Notes: generated by a model not told the origin, from the sequence alone. Positions 27,280-39,371 are shown, counted from the stretch's first letter. The stretch is DNA of 58,566 nucleotides from Aeromonas media (GCF_000819985.1 NZ_CDBZ01000066.1:1-58566), one strand, 5' to 3'. Program-made: numbers and translations.

Positions 27280-29073
27280 ATGAAACACATTCGTAACTTT
27301 TCGATTATTGCGCACATCGACCACGGTAAATCGACCCTGTCGGACCGTCTGATCCAGACTTGTGGCGGCCTGTCCGACCGCGAGATGCAGGCTCAGGTGC
27401 TTGACTCCATGGATCTGGAGCGCGAGCGCGGCATTACCATCAAAGCACAGAGTGTGACCCTGAACTACCAGGCACAAGACGGTAACACCTATCAGCTGAA
27501 CTTTATCGACACCCCGGGCCACGTGGATTTCTCCTACGAGGTTTCTCGCTCCCTGGCGGCCTGTGAAGGGGCTCTGCTGGTGGTGGATGCCGGTCAGGGG
27601 GTTGAGGCACAGACTCTGGCCAACTGCTACACCGCCATGGAGATGGAGCTGGAAGTGGTGCCCATCCTGAACAAGATCGATCTGCCTGCCGCAGAACCCG
27701 AGCGGGTTGCGGAAGAGATCGAGGACATAGTCGGCATAGACGCCATCGATGCGGTGCGTTGCTCCGCCAAGACCGGCCTGGGTGTCGATCTGGTGCTGGA
27801 AGAGATAGTGGCCCGTATCCCGTCACCGGAAGGTGATCCGGATGCCCCGCTGCAGGCGCTGATCATCGACTCCTGGTTCGACTCCTACCTGGGCGTCGTC
27901 TCCCTGGTGCGTATCAAGAACGGTTCGCTCAAGAAGAACGACAAGATCAAGGTGATGAGCACCGGTCAGGTGTGGGGCGTGGATCGCATCGGTATCTTCA
28001 CCCCCAAGCAAGTGGACACCATGGGCCTGGGTTGTGGCGAGGTAGGTTGGGTCGTCTGCGGCATCAAGGACATCCACGGCGCCCCTGTGGGCGATACCCT
28101 GACGCAGGCCAAGAACGGTGCCGACAAGGCGCTGGCCGGCTTCAAGAAGGTGAAGCCGCAGGTCTATGCGGGTCTGTTCCCCATCTCCAGCGATGACTAC
28201 GAGTCGTTCCGCGATGCGCTGGACAAGCTCTCCCTGAACGATGCCTCCCTGTTCTTCGAGCCGGAAAGCTCCACCGCACTGGGCTTCGGCTTCCGTTGTG
28301 GCTTCCTCGGCATGCTGCACATGGAGATCATCCAGGAGCGTCTGGAGCGGGAATACGATCTGGATCTCATCACCACGGCACCGACCGTAGTGTATGAAAT
28401 CGAGCTGAACAACGGCGAGACCATCCACATCGACAGCCCGGCGGCTATGCCTCCGGTCAACAATATCAAAGAGATGCGCGAGCCCATCGCCGAGTGCAAC
28501 ATCTTGTTGCCGCAGGAGTACATGGGCAACGTGATCACCCTCTGTATCGAGAAGCGTGGCGTGCAGACCAACATGGTCTATCACGGCAAGCAGGTGGCGC
28601 TGACCTACGAGATCCCGATGGCGGAAGTGGTGCTCGACTTCTTCGACCGCCTGAAATCCACCAGTCGCGGCTACGCCTCCCTGGATTACGGCTTCAAGCG
28701 CTTCGAAACCTCCGAGATGGTCCGCCTCGACATCATGATCAACGGTGAGCGCGTCGATGCCCTGGCCATCATCACCCACAAGGAGAACGCCCAGTATCGC
28801 GGTCGCCAGGTGGTTGAGAAGATGCGTGAGCTGATCCCGCGCCAGATGTTCGACATCGCCATTCAGGCGTCCATCGGCAACCAGATCATCGCCCGCAGCA
28901 CGGTCAAGGCCCTGCGCAAGGACGTGACCGCCAAGTGCTACGGCGGTGACGTGAGCCGGAAGAAAAAGCTGCTGAACAAGCAGAAAGAAGGCAAGAAGCG
29001 GATGAAGTCCCTGGGCCGTGTCGACGTGCCGCAAGAGGCCTTCCTCGCCATTCTCCACGTCGGAAAGGATTAA
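27280..29073 (+). CDS. lepA: elongation factor 4 LepA
   Basis: A 597-residue translational GTPase that acts on ribosomes during initiation or stalled elongation. The G1 motif [18 protein letters not shown] (G3), NKID (G4) and the LepA-specific C-terminal domain ([18 protein letters not shown]) are present. I chose the ATG at 27280, which matches known LepA starts ([16 protein letters not shown]); the frame also offers a TTG at 27262. lepB follows 3 bases after the stop, forming the lepA-lepB-rnc-era-recO-pdxJ unit. Confidence 0.97.
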   Translation: MKHIRNFSIIAHIDHGKSTLSDRLIQTCGGLSDREMQAQVLDSMDLERERGITIKAQSVTLNYQAQDGNTYQLNFIDTPGHVDFSYEVSRSLAACEGALLVVDAGQGVEAQTLANCYTAMEMELEVVPILNKIDLPAAEPERVAEEIEDIVGIDAIDAVRCSAKTGLGVDLVLEEIVARIPSPEGDPDAPLQALIIDSWFDSYLGVVSLVRIKNGSLKKNDKIKVMSTGQVWGVDRIGIFTPKQVDTMGLGCGEVGWVVCGIKDIHGAPVGDTLTQAKNGADKALAGFKKVKPQVYAGLFPISSDDYESFRDALDKLSLNDASLFFEPESSTALGFGFRCGFLGMLHMEIIQERLEREYDLDLITTAPTVVYEIELNNGETIHIDSPAAMPPVNNIKEMREPIAECNILLPQEYMGNVITLCIEKRGVQTNMVYHGKQVALTYEIPMAEVVLDFFDRLKSTSRGYASLDYGFKRFETSEMVRLDIMINGERVDALAIITHKENAQYRGRQVVEKMRELIPRQMFDIAIQASIGNQIIARSTVKALRKDVTAKCYGGDVSRKKKLLNKQKEGKKRMKSLGRVDVPQEAFLAILHVGKD

Positions 29074-29076
29074 TAG

Positions 29077-30000
29077 ATGGCAAGCACCTTTTCCCTGATC
29101 CTGGCCATAGTCACTCTGCTGACCGGCATCATCTGGACAGTCGACAAGCTGGTCTGGTCCAAGCAACGGGCAGCCAAGATTGCGGCTGCCCGTGCCAACG
29201 CCGGCTCGAACATCGATGAGAAGACGCTGGCCAAGGTGGCTCCCATGCCGGTCTGGATCGAGCAGACCGGCGGTGTCTTCCCGGTCATCGCGCTGGTGCT
29301 GATCCTGCGTTCCTTCATCTTCGAGCCGTTCCAGATCCCCTCTGGTTCCATGATGCCCACCCTGCTGGTGGGCGACTTCATCCTGGTGGAGAAGTTCGCC
29401 TACGGCCTGCGTGATCCCGTGACCAACACCAAGTTCCTCGAGACAGGTTCTCCCGAGCGTGGCGATGTGGTGGTGTTCAAGTATCCGCTGGATACCCGGG
29501 TGGACTACATCAAGCGGGTGGTCGGCATGCCCGGCGATCGGGTGATCTATCGCAACAAGGAGCTGATGATCCGGCCCAAGTGCGAGGAGCAGGAAGGGAA
29601 AACGTGCCCGGGCTTCAAGAAGCTCGACGTCAAGTTCGAGCAACGGGGGGAGTTCAGCCAGATGGGGATCCCGCTGGATCGCTACACCGAGCAGCTGGGC
29701 ACAGTTTCTCACGAGACCCTGCGCAACCCCCTGATGCCGGACCTGGTGGATCGCTACTATCGCCAGCCCGGTACCTACCCGGATGAGTGGGTGGTGCCGG
29801 AAGGCCACTATTTCGTGATGGGTGACAACCGCGACAACAGTACCGACAGTCGTTTCTGGGGCTTCGTGCCCGAGCAGAACCTGGTGGGCAAGGCGGTTGC
29901 CATCTGGATCAGTTTCGAATTTGAGCGCGAGGAAGGATCCAGCTTGCCAAGCTGGGTGCCGACCGGTGTGCGCTTCAACCGCATTGGCGGAATCAAGTAA
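29077..30000 (+). CDS. lepB: signal peptidase I LepB
   Basis: A 307-residue inner-membrane protease that cleaves Sec and Tat signal peptides. Two N-terminal membrane helices are seen (about residues 4-22 and 66-84). The Ser-Lys catalytic pair is intact: Ser91 in PSGSMMPTL and Lys146 in DYIKRVVGMPGD. The late box GDNRDNSTDSRFWG is also present. It abuts rnc with no gap. Confidence 0.97.
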   Translation: MASTFSLILAIVTLLTGIIWTVDKLVWSKQRAAKIAAARANAGSNIDEKTLAKVAPMPVWIEQTGGVFPVIALVLILRSFIFEPFQIPSGSMMPTLLVGDFILVEKFAYGLRDPVTNTKFLETGSPERGDVVVFKYPLDTRVDYIKRVVGMPGDRVIYRNKELMIRPKCEEQEGKTCPGFKKLDVKFEQRGEFSQMGIPLDRYTEQLGTVSHETLRNPLMPDLVDRYYRQPGTYPDEWVVPEGHYFVMGDNRDNSTDSRFWGFVPEQNLVGKAVAIWISFEFEREEGSSLPSWVPTGVRFNRIGGIK

Positions 30001-30672
30001 ATGAATATCAAGATGAACAGACTGCAGTCCCGTCTCGGGCATGTCTTTCAGGATCAAGAGCTGCTGACCCGGGCGCTGACCCACCGCAGCGCCGGTTCCC
30101 GTCACAACGAGCGACTGGAATTTCTGGGGGACTCCATCCTGAGTCTGGTGATTGCCGATGACCTCTTCCACCGCTTTCCGCAAGCGGCGGAAGGGGATCT
30201 CAGCCGGATGCGCGCCACCCTGGTGCGGGAGAAGACCCTGGCCGAACTCGGCCGGGAGTTCGACCTCGGGGATCACCTGATCCTGGGGCCCGGCGAGCTG
30301 AAAAGCGGCGGGTTCCGTCGCGAGTCTATCCTGGCCGACACTGTCGAGGCGGTGATCGGCGCCGTCTATCTGGATACCGATCTGGAGCGGGTGCGGACTT
30401 TGTTGCTCGGCTGGTACGCCAGCCGCCTGGACGAGATAAAACCAGGCATAGAGCAGAAGGATCCCAAGACCCGGCTGCAGGAAATTTTGCAGGGAAGCCG
30501 CAAATCCCTGCCGACCTACACAGTGACCAACGTCAAGGGCGAAGCCCACAACCAGGAGTTCACCGTCCAGTGTGACGTGGATGGCCTGGATGGTCCGCTG
30601 GTCGGGGTCGGCACCAGCCGCCGCAAGGCCGAACAGGCTGCGGCGCAGCAAGCACTGGAAAGACTGTCATGA
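30001..30672 (+). CDS. rnc: ribonuclease III Rnc
   Basis: A 223-residue double-strand-specific endonuclease that processes rRNA and many mRNAs. The catalytic signature [18 protein letters not shown] and the second acidic site ([14 protein letters not shown]) are present, followed by a C-terminal double-stranded RNA-binding domain ([20 protein letters not shown] to the end). The first ATG directly follows the lepB stop. The 3' end is unusual: its last codons and stop are repeated 62 bases downstream, just before era. Its TGA overlaps the ATG of the intervening mini-ORF. Confidence 0.97.
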   Translation: MNIKMNRLQSRLGHVFQDQELLTRALTHRSAGSRHNERLEFLGDSILSLVIADDLFHRFPQAAEGDLSRMRATLVREKTLAELGREFDLGDHLILGPGELKSGGFRRESILADTVEAVIGAVYLDTDLERVRTLLLGWYASRLDEIKPGIEQKDPKTRLQEILQGSRKSLPTYTVTNVKGEAHNQEFTVQCDVDGLDGPLVGVGTSRRKAEQAAAQQALERLS

Positions 30673-30734
30673 CTGCTATTGATGCAAGAGGCCGCGGTCT
30701 TTCAACACAACAGGCACTGGAAAAACTGTCATGA
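30669..30734 (+). repeat. diverged copy of the rnc end/era start junction with 21-codon mini-ORF
   Basis: The 25 bases at 30651-30675 (end of rnc through its TGA) recur at 30713-30737 with three mismatches, exactly 62 bases on. Between them runs a mini-ORF whose ATG (30669) overlaps the rnc stop as ATGA and whose TGA (30732-30734) overlaps the era ATG as ATGA. Its last residues, QQALEKLS, mirror the RNase III C-terminus QQALERLS. It would pass terminating ribosomes from rnc to era. Whether the peptide matters is unknown. Confidence 0.7.
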
Positions 30735-31630
30735 CAGATACGACTTACTGCGGCTTTGTCGCCATCGTGGGCCGCCCCAATGTGGGCAAGTCCACCCTGC
30801 TCAACAAGCTGCTTGGCCAGAAGGTCAGCATCACCTCGAAGAAACCCCAGACCACCCGTCACCGGATTTTGGGGATAGACACCGAGGATAACCATCAGAC
30901 CATCTATGTGGATACCCCGGGTCTGCACATCGAAGAAAAGCGGGCCATCAACCGCCTGATGAACCGCGCCGCCACCAGTTCCCTGGGTGATGTGGCCATG
31001 GTGGTCTTCATGGTCGACGGTACCCACTGGACCAAGGACGACGAGATGGTGCTCGGCAAGTTGCGCCATCTGCCTTGCCCCGTGGTGCTGGCGGTCAACA
31101 AGGTAGACAACGTCAAAGAGAAAGAAGACTTGCTGCCCCACCTGGAGTGGCTGGGCCAGCAGATGAACTTTGCCCACATACTGCCCATCAGTGCCGAGAA
31201 GGGCACCAACGTGGAGAAGATCCGCGAGTGGGCCAAGGATCTGCTGCCGGAGAACAACTTCTTCTTCCCGGAAGATTACGTGACCGACCGCTCGTCCCGC
31301 TTCATGGCCTCAGAGATCATCCGCGAGAAGCTGATGCGTTTCACCGGCGAGGAGCTGCCCTACTCGGTGACGGTGGAGATCGAGCGCTTCAAGGTGGAAG
31401 AGAACGGTCTCTACCACATCCACGGCCTCATCCTGGTGGAGCGCGATGGCCAGAAGAAGATGGTCATCGGCAACAAGGGCGAGAAGATCAAGACCATAGG
31501 TACCGAAGCGCGCCTCGACATGGAGCGGCTGTTCCAGAACAAGGTGCACCTGGAGCTGTGGGTCAAGGTCAAGTCCGGCTGGGCCGATGACGAGCGCGCC
31601 CTGCGCAGTCTTGGCTACGGTGACGATTAA
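30731..31630 (+). CDS. era: ribosome-assembly GTPase Era
   Basis: A 299-residue GTPase that binds 16S rRNA and is needed for small-subunit maturation. G-motifs: [14 protein letters not shown] (G1), DTPG (G3), NKVD (G4). The C-terminal KH domain carries the RNA-binding [13 protein letters not shown]. Its ATG overlaps the stop of the 21-codon mini-ORF described at 30669-30734. Confidence 0.98.
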   Translation: MTDTTYCGFVAIVGRPNVGKSTLLNKLLGQKVSITSKKPQTTRHRILGIDTEDNHQTIYVDTPGLHIEEKRAINRLMNRAATSSLGDVAMVVFMVDGTHWTKDDEMVLGKLRHLPCPVVLAVNKVDNVKEKEDLLPHLEWLGQQMNFAHILPISAEKGTNVEKIREWAKDLLPENNFFFPEDYVTDRSSRFMASEIIREKLMRFTGEELPYSVTVEIERFKVEENGLYHIHGLILVERDGQKKMVIGNKGEKIKTIGTEARLDMERLFQNKVHLELWVKVKSGWADDERALRSLGYGDD

Positions 31631-31644
31631 GTGGCGCTGGCTGA

Positions 31645-32352
31645 TTGCTGAACCCGGCTTTCGTCATCCACAGTCGGCCCTATCGGGAGACCAGTCAGCT
31701 GGTCGAGGTCTTCACCCAGGATAGCGGCCGATTTACCCTGGTGGCTCGCGGTTCTCGCGGGCCACGCTCCCCTCTGAAGGGGCTGCTGCAACCCTTCACC
31801 CTGCTCACCATGAGCTGGCGTGGCAAGGGTGATCTCAAGAACCTCGCCCAGGTCGAATGCCCGGATCACTCCCTGCGACTCGGTGGCGATCGCCTCTTCT
31901 ACGGTCTCTATCTCAACGAGCTGGTCTACTACCTGCTCGAAGCCCATACCCCCTTTCCCGAGGTGTTTGATGCCTATGCCCGTGCCCTGATGGCGCTGGC
32001 GGACGGCGAGACGCCAGAGCTGCCCCTGCGCCGCTTCGAGTTTCTGCTGTTGCAGGCGCTTGGCTATGCGGTGGACTTCGAATATGCCGCCGACGACGAC
32101 TCCCCGATCCAGCCCGAGCTGCTCTACGGCTTCGAGCGGGAGCTCGGCTTTGTCGCTTGCGAGCGGGCGCCGGATCCCCGTACCCTGTTCCTCGGCGCCC
32201 ACCTGCTGGCCTTCGCCGAGGGGCGCTTCGATACCCCTCCCTTGCTGCAGGCGGCTAAACGTTTCAGCAGGCTGGCGTTGCAGCCCTATCTGGGTAAACG
32301 CCAGTTAAAGAGCCGGGAGTTGTTTTTAAAACGCCGGAATAGCTTGGGTTAA
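31645..32352 (+). CDS. recO: DNA repair protein RecO
   Basis: RecO loads RecA on SSB-coated DNA together with RecR. The 235-residue protein has the N-terminal OB fold (FVIHSRPYRETSQLVEVFTQDSGRFTLVARGSRG) and the C-terminal helical domain (LRRFEFLLLQALGYAVDF; AAKRFSRLALQPYLG). The only start in frame is the TTG at 31645, after an in-frame TGA and without a clear ribosome site. A GTG at 31631, right behind the era stop, opens a frame (MALADC-stop) that would join RecO if one base were added near 31645, so a one-base deletion is possible. Confidence 0.85.
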   Translation: MLNPAFVIHSRPYRETSQLVEVFTQDSGRFTLVARGSRGPRSPLKGLLQPFTLLTMSWRGKGDLKNLAQVECPDHSLRLGGDRLFYGLYLNELVYYLLEAHTPFPEVFDAYARALMALADGETPELPLRRFEFLLLQALGYAVDFEYAADDDSPIQPELLYGFERELGFVACERAPDPRTLFLGAHLLAFAEGRFDTPPLLQAAKRFSRLALQPYLGKRQLKSRELFLKRRNSLG

Positions 32353-32390
32353 CCGCTCTGAGGCGTTACCCGACACGGTAAGAATGTTAC

Positions 32391-32425
32391 CGACGTCCGA
32401 TTACGCTGCGCTAATCGAACCTACG
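32391..32425. repeat. extragenic palindromic repeat-like element
   Basis: Core dyad CGATTA (32398-32403) and TAATCG (32412-32417) around CGCTGCGC. On the minus strand it reads like the widely dispersed GATTAGCGCAGCGTAATC-type intergenic palindromes of Gammaproteobacteria. A second small hairpin, GCGCGG-TAG-CCGCGC, lies at 32445-32459. Both occupy the 140-base recO-pdxJ gap. Confidence 0.5.
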
Positions 32426-32492
32426 AGCTGATATACGGATATTCGCGCGGTAGCCGCGCAGTCAACAGATGAAGAGTTTCAAGGAGTCCTCA

Positions 32493-33230
32493 ATGAGTGA
32501 AATCTATCTGGGTGTGAACATCGACCATATCGCCACTCTGCGCAACGCCCGCGGCACCCAGTATCCCGATCCTGTCCAGGCCGCCTTCGTGGCCGAGCAG
32601 GCCGGTGCCGATGGCATTACAGTGCACCTGCGCGAAGATCGCCGCCACATCACCGACCGCGACGTGGAGATACTGCGCCAGACCATCCAGACCAGGATGA
32701 ACCTGGAGATGGCGGTAACAGAGGAGATGATCGGCATCGCCTGCCGTATCAAGCCCCAGTTCGTCTGCCTGGTACCGGAGAAGCGCACCGAGGTGACCAC
32801 CGAGGGCGGCCTGGATGTGGCCGGTCAGCTCGACAAGATCACCGATGCGGTGACCCGCCTTGCGGCCGTCGGTGCCCAGGTGTCGCTCTTCATCGACGCC
32901 GACCCCATCCAGATAGATGCGGCCGCCGAGAGTGGTGCCCCCTTCATCGAGATCCACACCGGTCGCTATGCCGATGCCACCACGGATGCGGAGCGCAACG
33001 CCGAGTTCAAGCGCATCGCTGCCGGCGCCTCCTATGCCGCTGGCAAGGGGCTTAAGGTCAATGCCGGCCACGGCCTGCACTACCACAACGTCAAGGCCAT
33101 CGCTGCCATTCCCGAGCTCTATGAGCTCAATATCGGCCACGCCATCATAGGCCGTGCCGCCTTCGACGGTCTGGCCAAGGCGGTCAGTGACATGCGCCTG
33201 CTGATGCAGGAAGCCCGTCAGGGGATCTGA
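32493..33230 (+). CDS. pdxJ: pyridoxine 5'-phosphate synthase PdxJ
   Basis: PdxJ condenses 1-deoxyxylulose 5-phosphate with 3-amino-2-oxopropyl phosphate to form pyridoxine phosphate. The 245-residue TIM barrel shows the family start [40 protein letters not shown] and GHGLHYHN with the active-site His. AAGGAG lies 7 bases before this ATG. A terminator follows at once; acpS, which often comes next in relatives, is absent. Confidence 0.98.
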   Translation: MSEIYLGVNIDHIATLRNARGTQYPDPVQAAFVAEQAGADGITVHLREDRRHITDRDVEILRQTIQTRMNLEMAVTEEMIGIACRIKPQFVCLVPEKRTEVTTEGGLDVAGQLDKITDAVTRLAAVGAQVSLFIDADPIQIDAAAESGAPFIEIHTGRYADATTDAERNAEFKRIAAGASYAAGKGLKVNAGHGLHYHNVKAIAAIPELYELNIGHAIIGRAAFDGLAKAVSDMRLLMQEARQGI

Positions 33231-33253
33231 TGTCGGTCTGCCTGCATCGCATA

Positions 33254-33286
33254 AACAAGGGACGCCTCGGCGTCCCTTGTTGTTTT
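33254..33286. terminator. bidirectional terminator between pdxJ and amiD
   Basis: A perfect 13-base stem (33254-33266, 33269-33281) with a 2-base centre, followed by GTTTT on the plus strand. It serves convergent pdxJ and probably amiD. Confidence 0.85.
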
Positions 33287-33299
33287 CGGGGAAGGGGGC

Positions 33300-34214
33300 T
33301 CAGCCCGGCTCGGGGAAGTAGCGCTCCAGCAGGGCCATAAGGATGGCCTGGCACTCGGCATCCGGCTCCCCGGTGATCAAGGCGGGGCGGAAATGGAGCT
33401 GGAATGCACGCATGGCGGCGCGGCTCTGCTCATCCCAGGCGCCGCTTGGCGCTACCCCATAGCCGTAGCGGGCGAGCTGTTGCTGCCATTGCTGCGCATC
33501 CCAGAGGGGGAGTGGCGCCTGGCGCAGTTCGGCCACTCTGGCCTCGTCTGGCCAGGCGCCGACGCCATGGTGAAGGGCCAGCTCGCGCCAGGGGAAGTGG
33601 GGGCCGGGATCCTGCTTGCGTTCGGGGGCTATATCGCTGTGGGCCAGCACCTGGGTGGGGGGGATCTGGTAGCGATCGACCAGCTCCCGGGCCAGAGCGC
33701 CGAGAGCGGCGATCTGGGCCCGGGTATAGGGTTGCCAGCGCCTCAGGTGGGCAGGCAGGGATTCGTCTTCCGTGGGATAACCCAGATTGACTATCTCAAT
33801 GCCCAGCGAGCTGGCGTTGAGCCCGGCATACTGATGCCAGCGGCTGCGACCGGCGTGCCAGGCACGTTGGCTGTCGGGCACCAGCTGGTAAACGGGGAGC
33901 GGGCGTTGCTCGGTGTCGCGGGGGATCAGGTAGTGGGCACTCACCTTGTGTTCGGGTTTGGTCAGCAGGCGCAGGGAGCGGGCGTCGTCCTCGTCGGTGT
34001 AGTGGAGGATCAGAAAAGCGATGCGCTCATTCTGGTTGGCACTGACATGACGGGTGGAGAGCTGATAAGGCGCCGGTTGGCAGGCGCCGAGCCCCAGCAG
34101 CAGGCAGAGTGACAGCAGTATGGTGCGGCATCTGTCTGGCAAGGGGGAAACAAGGGATGGCCAGCGCGGCCTGCCGCCCAGGCGGAATGACGGGGGGCAG
34201 GTGCGCTGGCCCAT
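33300..34214 (-). CDS. amiD: N-acetylmuramoyl-L-alanine amidase AmiD-like lipoprotein
   Basis: This enzyme cleaves the amide between MurNAc and L-Ala in peptidoglycan or muropeptides at the inner face of the outer membrane. The amidase_2 domain shows zinc ligands in FLILHYTD, HSDIAPERKQDPGP and the ALxWHAGxS-like RAWHAGRSRW. A peptidoglycan-binding domain forms the C-terminus (YGYGVAPSGAWDEQSRAAMRAFQLHF). The lipobox LGAC gives lipidation at Cys45 with the ATG at 34214, an oddly long leader. A TTG at 34142 would give a normal 21-residue leader; neither start has a good ribosome site. Confidence 0.9.
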   Translation of the reverse strand: MGQRTCPPSFRLGGRPRWPSLVSPLPDRCRTILLSLCLLLGLGACQPAPYQLSTRHVSANQNERIAFLILHYTDEDDARSLRLLTKPEHKVSAHYLIPRDTEQRPLPVYQLVPDSQRAWHAGRSRWHQYAGLNASSLGIEIVNLGYPTEDESLPAHLRRWQPYTRAQIAALGALARELVDRYQIPPTQVLAHSDIAPERKQDPGPHFPWRELALHHGVGAWPDEARVAELRQAPLPLWDAQQWQQQLARYGYGVAPSGAWDEQSRAAMRAFQLHFRPALITGEPDAECQAILMALLERYFPEPG

Positions 34215-34255
34215 GGCTCAGGCGCGCTGTCTGAGGGTGACGTGCGCGCGCGGGC

Positions 34256-34741
34256 TCATGGCTCTGACCTGTACTTGGCGGTGAGGCCGATGAGGAAGTT
34301 GCGCAGGATCTGATCCCCGCAATCCTGGTAGTGCTTGTGATCCTTGGCGCGGAACAGGGCGCTCAGCTCGGACTTGGAGAGGTTGAAGTTGGCGAGCTTG
34401 AGGGTGCCCAGCATGTCTTCTTCCTTGTAGTCGAGGCCGATGCGCAGCTTGCGCAGGATCAGGTTGTTGTTGATCCGGTTCGGGATCACCTGGGGCGGGG
34501 CATTTTCCCGCACACCGCGACGCACGGCGATGAAGCCGTCGAGGAACTGGCTCAGGGCCGAGTCCGGGCAGGCGGCATAGCCTGCTTCCTGCTCTTCCCC
34601 TTCCGCGGCCTCTTTCAGCAACCAGCTGTGGAGCTGGGCGTGATCGACGGTCAGGTTGCCCTTGGCAAACATCTCGACCATCTGATCGTTGCTGATGGTG
34701 AGGGCGTAGCGCAGGCGGCGCAGAATATCGTTGTTGGTCAT
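34256..34741 (-). CDS. DUF1456 (YehS family) protein
   Basis: A 161-residue protein with two tandem copies of the DUF1456 helical repeat: MTNNDILRRLRYALTISNDQMVEMF at the start and NRINNNLILRKLRIGLDYKEEDMLGTL at about residue 88. Relatives are called YehS in E. coli; function unknown. AGGAG lies 6 bases before the ATG. It lies between barA and amiD on the same strand. Confidence 0.9.
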   Translation of the reverse strand: MTNNDILRRLRYALTISNDQMVEMFAKGNLTVDHAQLHSWLLKEAAEGEEQEAGYAACPDSALSQFLDGFIAVRRGVRENAPPQVIPNRINNNLILRKLRIGLDYKEEDMLGTLKLANFNLSKSELSALFRAKDHKHYQDCGDQILRNFLIGLTAKYRSEP

Positions 34742-34804
34742 GTTGACTCCTGTGGAAACGGCGCGATTTTACCATCTGCGGGCCCCGCAGTCAGAAAAAG
34801 CGCC

Positions 34805-37521
<2,717 letters not shown>

Positions 37522-37525
<4 letters not shown>

Positions 37526-37644
37526 GCTGATAAACCGCCGGCAAACATGATGAAGACCATGGCCCCGGGGGCCTGTGGGCGCAGGGGGAGGGCTGGCAAT
37601 ACAGTCGATGTCACCGTAAGGGCGCTCAGGCCGTATCCTGTCAT
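37522..37644 (-). repeat. second barA start copy with 40-codon mini-ORF
   Basis: The mini-ORF begins MTGYGLSALTVTSTVLPAL, aligning without gaps to the BarA start MTKYGLRARVLAFTILPTL; 20 of the first 27 bases match. After about 19 codons the similarity fades. Its TGA (37524-37522) overlaps the barA ATG (37525-37523) as ATGA. Offset to barA is 119 bases. No clear ribosome site precedes it. Confidence 0.75.
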
Positions 37645-37721
37645 ATCAATGGGCCACTTATGGTCAGATTGGGCAATGGGGCAGAGGCCGCAGCTCGGGC
37701 CCTCAGGCCGCATTTGGTCAT
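37641..37721 (-). repeat. first barA start copy with 26-codon mini-ORF
   Basis: The mini-ORF begins MTKCGLRARAAASAPLPNL and aligns in frame and without gaps to the BarA start; 22 of the first 27 bases match, and of the codons in that stretch that differ, all but one change synonymously. Its TGA (37643-37641) overlaps the ATG of the second copy (37644-37642) as ATGA. Offset to that copy is 77 bases. Confidence 0.75.
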
Positions 37722-37763
37722 ACTATTATTCTTGTGGGACAATGGCCTGCTGCAGATTCCACA

Positions 37764-37792
37764 ATCATGACATAGCCACCTATAGGCACCAA
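37764..37792 (-). promoter_or_regulatory. candidate barA promoter upstream of the start copies
   Basis: Minus strand TTGGTG (37792-37787), a 17-base spacer, CATGAT (37769-37764). If used, the barA message begins near 37757 and contains both mini-ORFs before barA. Confidence 0.4.
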
Positions 37793-37797
37793 GTTTT

Positions 37798-39120
37798 ATG
37801 GCCCAGTTTTTCAAGCCCCAAAAGAAATCCACCCAGCCCCAACGTATTGAATTTACGATAGACAGTCTGGACCACCACTGTGTCGGTGTCGGCCGTCATC
37901 AGGGCAAGGCCATCTTCGTCGAAGGGGCACTCCCCGGTGAGCTGATCAAGGCTCGCATCGTCGATGACAAGAAGCACTATGCCCACGCCGCCCTGCAACA
38001 GATAGTGACCCCGGCGGCCAATCGCATCGATCCCTTCTGCCCCCATTATCGCGAGTGCGGCGGTTGCAGTGCCCAGCACCTCGGCGAAGCGGATCAGCAG
38101 GCGGTCAAGGAGGCCGGGCTGGTCAGCTTGTTCGAGCGCCTTGGCAACATCAAGGCGCCGGCGCTCGAGCCCGTGCTCAAAGGGGAGTCCCGCGCCTACC
38201 GCCGGGTCTGCCGTCTCGCCATCAAGTTTGACAAGAACGGTCGCTGCACCCGGGTGGGTTTCCGTCGCCGTCAATCCAATGACCTGGTGGAGGTGGCGGG
38301 CTGCCCCGTGCTGGCCGATCCCCTCTCTGCCCTCATCACCCCCCTGCGCGAGTGCCTCAATCGCTTGAAGAGCCAGCGCGAGCTGGGGCATGCGGAGCTC
38401 ATCCAGGCCGAACAGGGCATCATGATGTTGCTGCGCCACACTGGTCGCCCCAACGAGGCGGATCGCGCCCTGCTGGTGGCATTTGCCGAGGCCCAGGGGA
38501 TAGACCTCTATCTGCAGGCGGCGGATGAGCGCATTGAACCCCTGCGCCAACAATTTCAGCCGAGCTACACCCTCGATGGCCTGTCTCTTGCATTCGCCCC
38601 TGGCGACTTCATTCAGGTCAACGGCCCCATCAACCAGAGCATGGTGACCCAGGCGCTGGCGTGGCTGGGGGCGACCAAGGACGACAAGGTGCTGGATCTC
38701 TTCTGCGGCATCGGCAACTTCACCCTGCCGCTGGCCCGTCAGGCCCGTGAAGTGGTGGGGGTCGAGGGGGAGCTTGCCATGGTGGCCCGTGCCGAGGAGA
38801 ACGCCCGTCGCAACGGCATCGACAACGCCCGTTTCTACAAGGCGGATTTGAGCGGCGACATCGTCGGCATGTCCTGGGCGCGGGAAGGCTTCGATCTGGT
38901 GTTGCTGGATCCGGCCCGGCCCGGGGCGCTGGAAGTCATGAGCCACGTGGCGGCACTTTCGCCCAAGCGGGTGGTCTATGTTTCCTGTAACCCTGTCACC
39001 CTGGCCCGGGACAGCCAAGTGCTGGTGAAGGGGGGTTATCGACTGGCTCGCCTGGGGATGCTGGACATGTTCCCCCACACCGGTCATCTGGAGTCCATGG
39101 CGCTGTTTGAACGGGATTGA
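37798..39120 (+). CDS. rlmD: 23S rRNA (uracil-1939-C5)-methyltransferase RlmD
   Basis: A 440-residue SAM-dependent RNA methyltransferase with an N-terminal TRAM domain (about residues 15-70), an Fe-S cluster formed by CPHYRECGGCSAQHLG and a later Cys (near residue 160), and a C-terminal methyltransferase fold (KVLDLFCGIGNFTLPLA; LLDPARPGA). The catalytic Cys is in VVYVSCNPVTLARD. It is divergent from barA and precedes relA, as in many Gammaproteobacteria. No ribosome site is obvious before its ATG. Confidence 0.97.
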   Translation: MAQFFKPQKKSTQPQRIEFTIDSLDHHCVGVGRHQGKAIFVEGALPGELIKARIVDDKKHYAHAALQQIVTPAANRIDPFCPHYRECGGCSAQHLGEADQQAVKEAGLVSLFERLGNIKAPALEPVLKGESRAYRRVCRLAIKFDKNGRCTRVGFRRRQSNDLVEVAGCPVLADPLSALITPLRECLNRLKSQRELGHAELIQAEQGIMMLLRHTGRPNEADRALLVAFAEAQGIDLYLQAADERIEPLRQQFQPSYTLDGLSLAFAPGDFIQVNGPINQSMVTQALAWLGATKDDKVLDLFCGIGNFTLPLARQAREVVGVEGELAMVARAEENARRNGIDNARFYKADLSGDIVGMSWAREGFDLVLLDPARPGALEVMSHVAALSPKRVVYVSCNPVTLARDSQVLVKGGYRLARLGMLDMFPHTGHLESMALFERD

Positions 39121-39246
39121 GCAGGCTGTTTTCGGATTGCCGGTGCTGCGTTTTGTCGGCCTTACGATGCCGGTAGCGCTGTTTGCGCAGGGGTGATTAG
39201 GGTAATCTAGATCTGCAAAAATGGGCCTGATGTGCGAGAGAAACCT

Positions 39247-39264
39247 GTTGCCGGGATCGGCAAC
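39247..39264 (+). other. hairpin in the rlmD-relA gap
   Basis: Perfect stem GTTGCCG / CGGCAAC with a GGAT loop, 108 bases before the relA ATG, in a 251-base gap. It lacks a T-run, so it may be a leader structure of relA. I see no strong promoter match in this gap. Confidence 0.35.
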
Positions 39265-39371
39265 ATGCCTTGAAAACTCTCCCGCGCATCCCCATTTGAG
39301 GCAGTCATCAGCTGATGAGGGGATGGCAGAAAGCATCGGCTTTCGGCCCCACAATTTTAAGGATTGATACC

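Noticed and set aside
27823-30651. 942-codon open frame on the minus strand across lepA, lepB and rnc
   Set aside because: It is antisense to three clear genes and has no family features; long antisense frames are common in GC-rich coding DNA.
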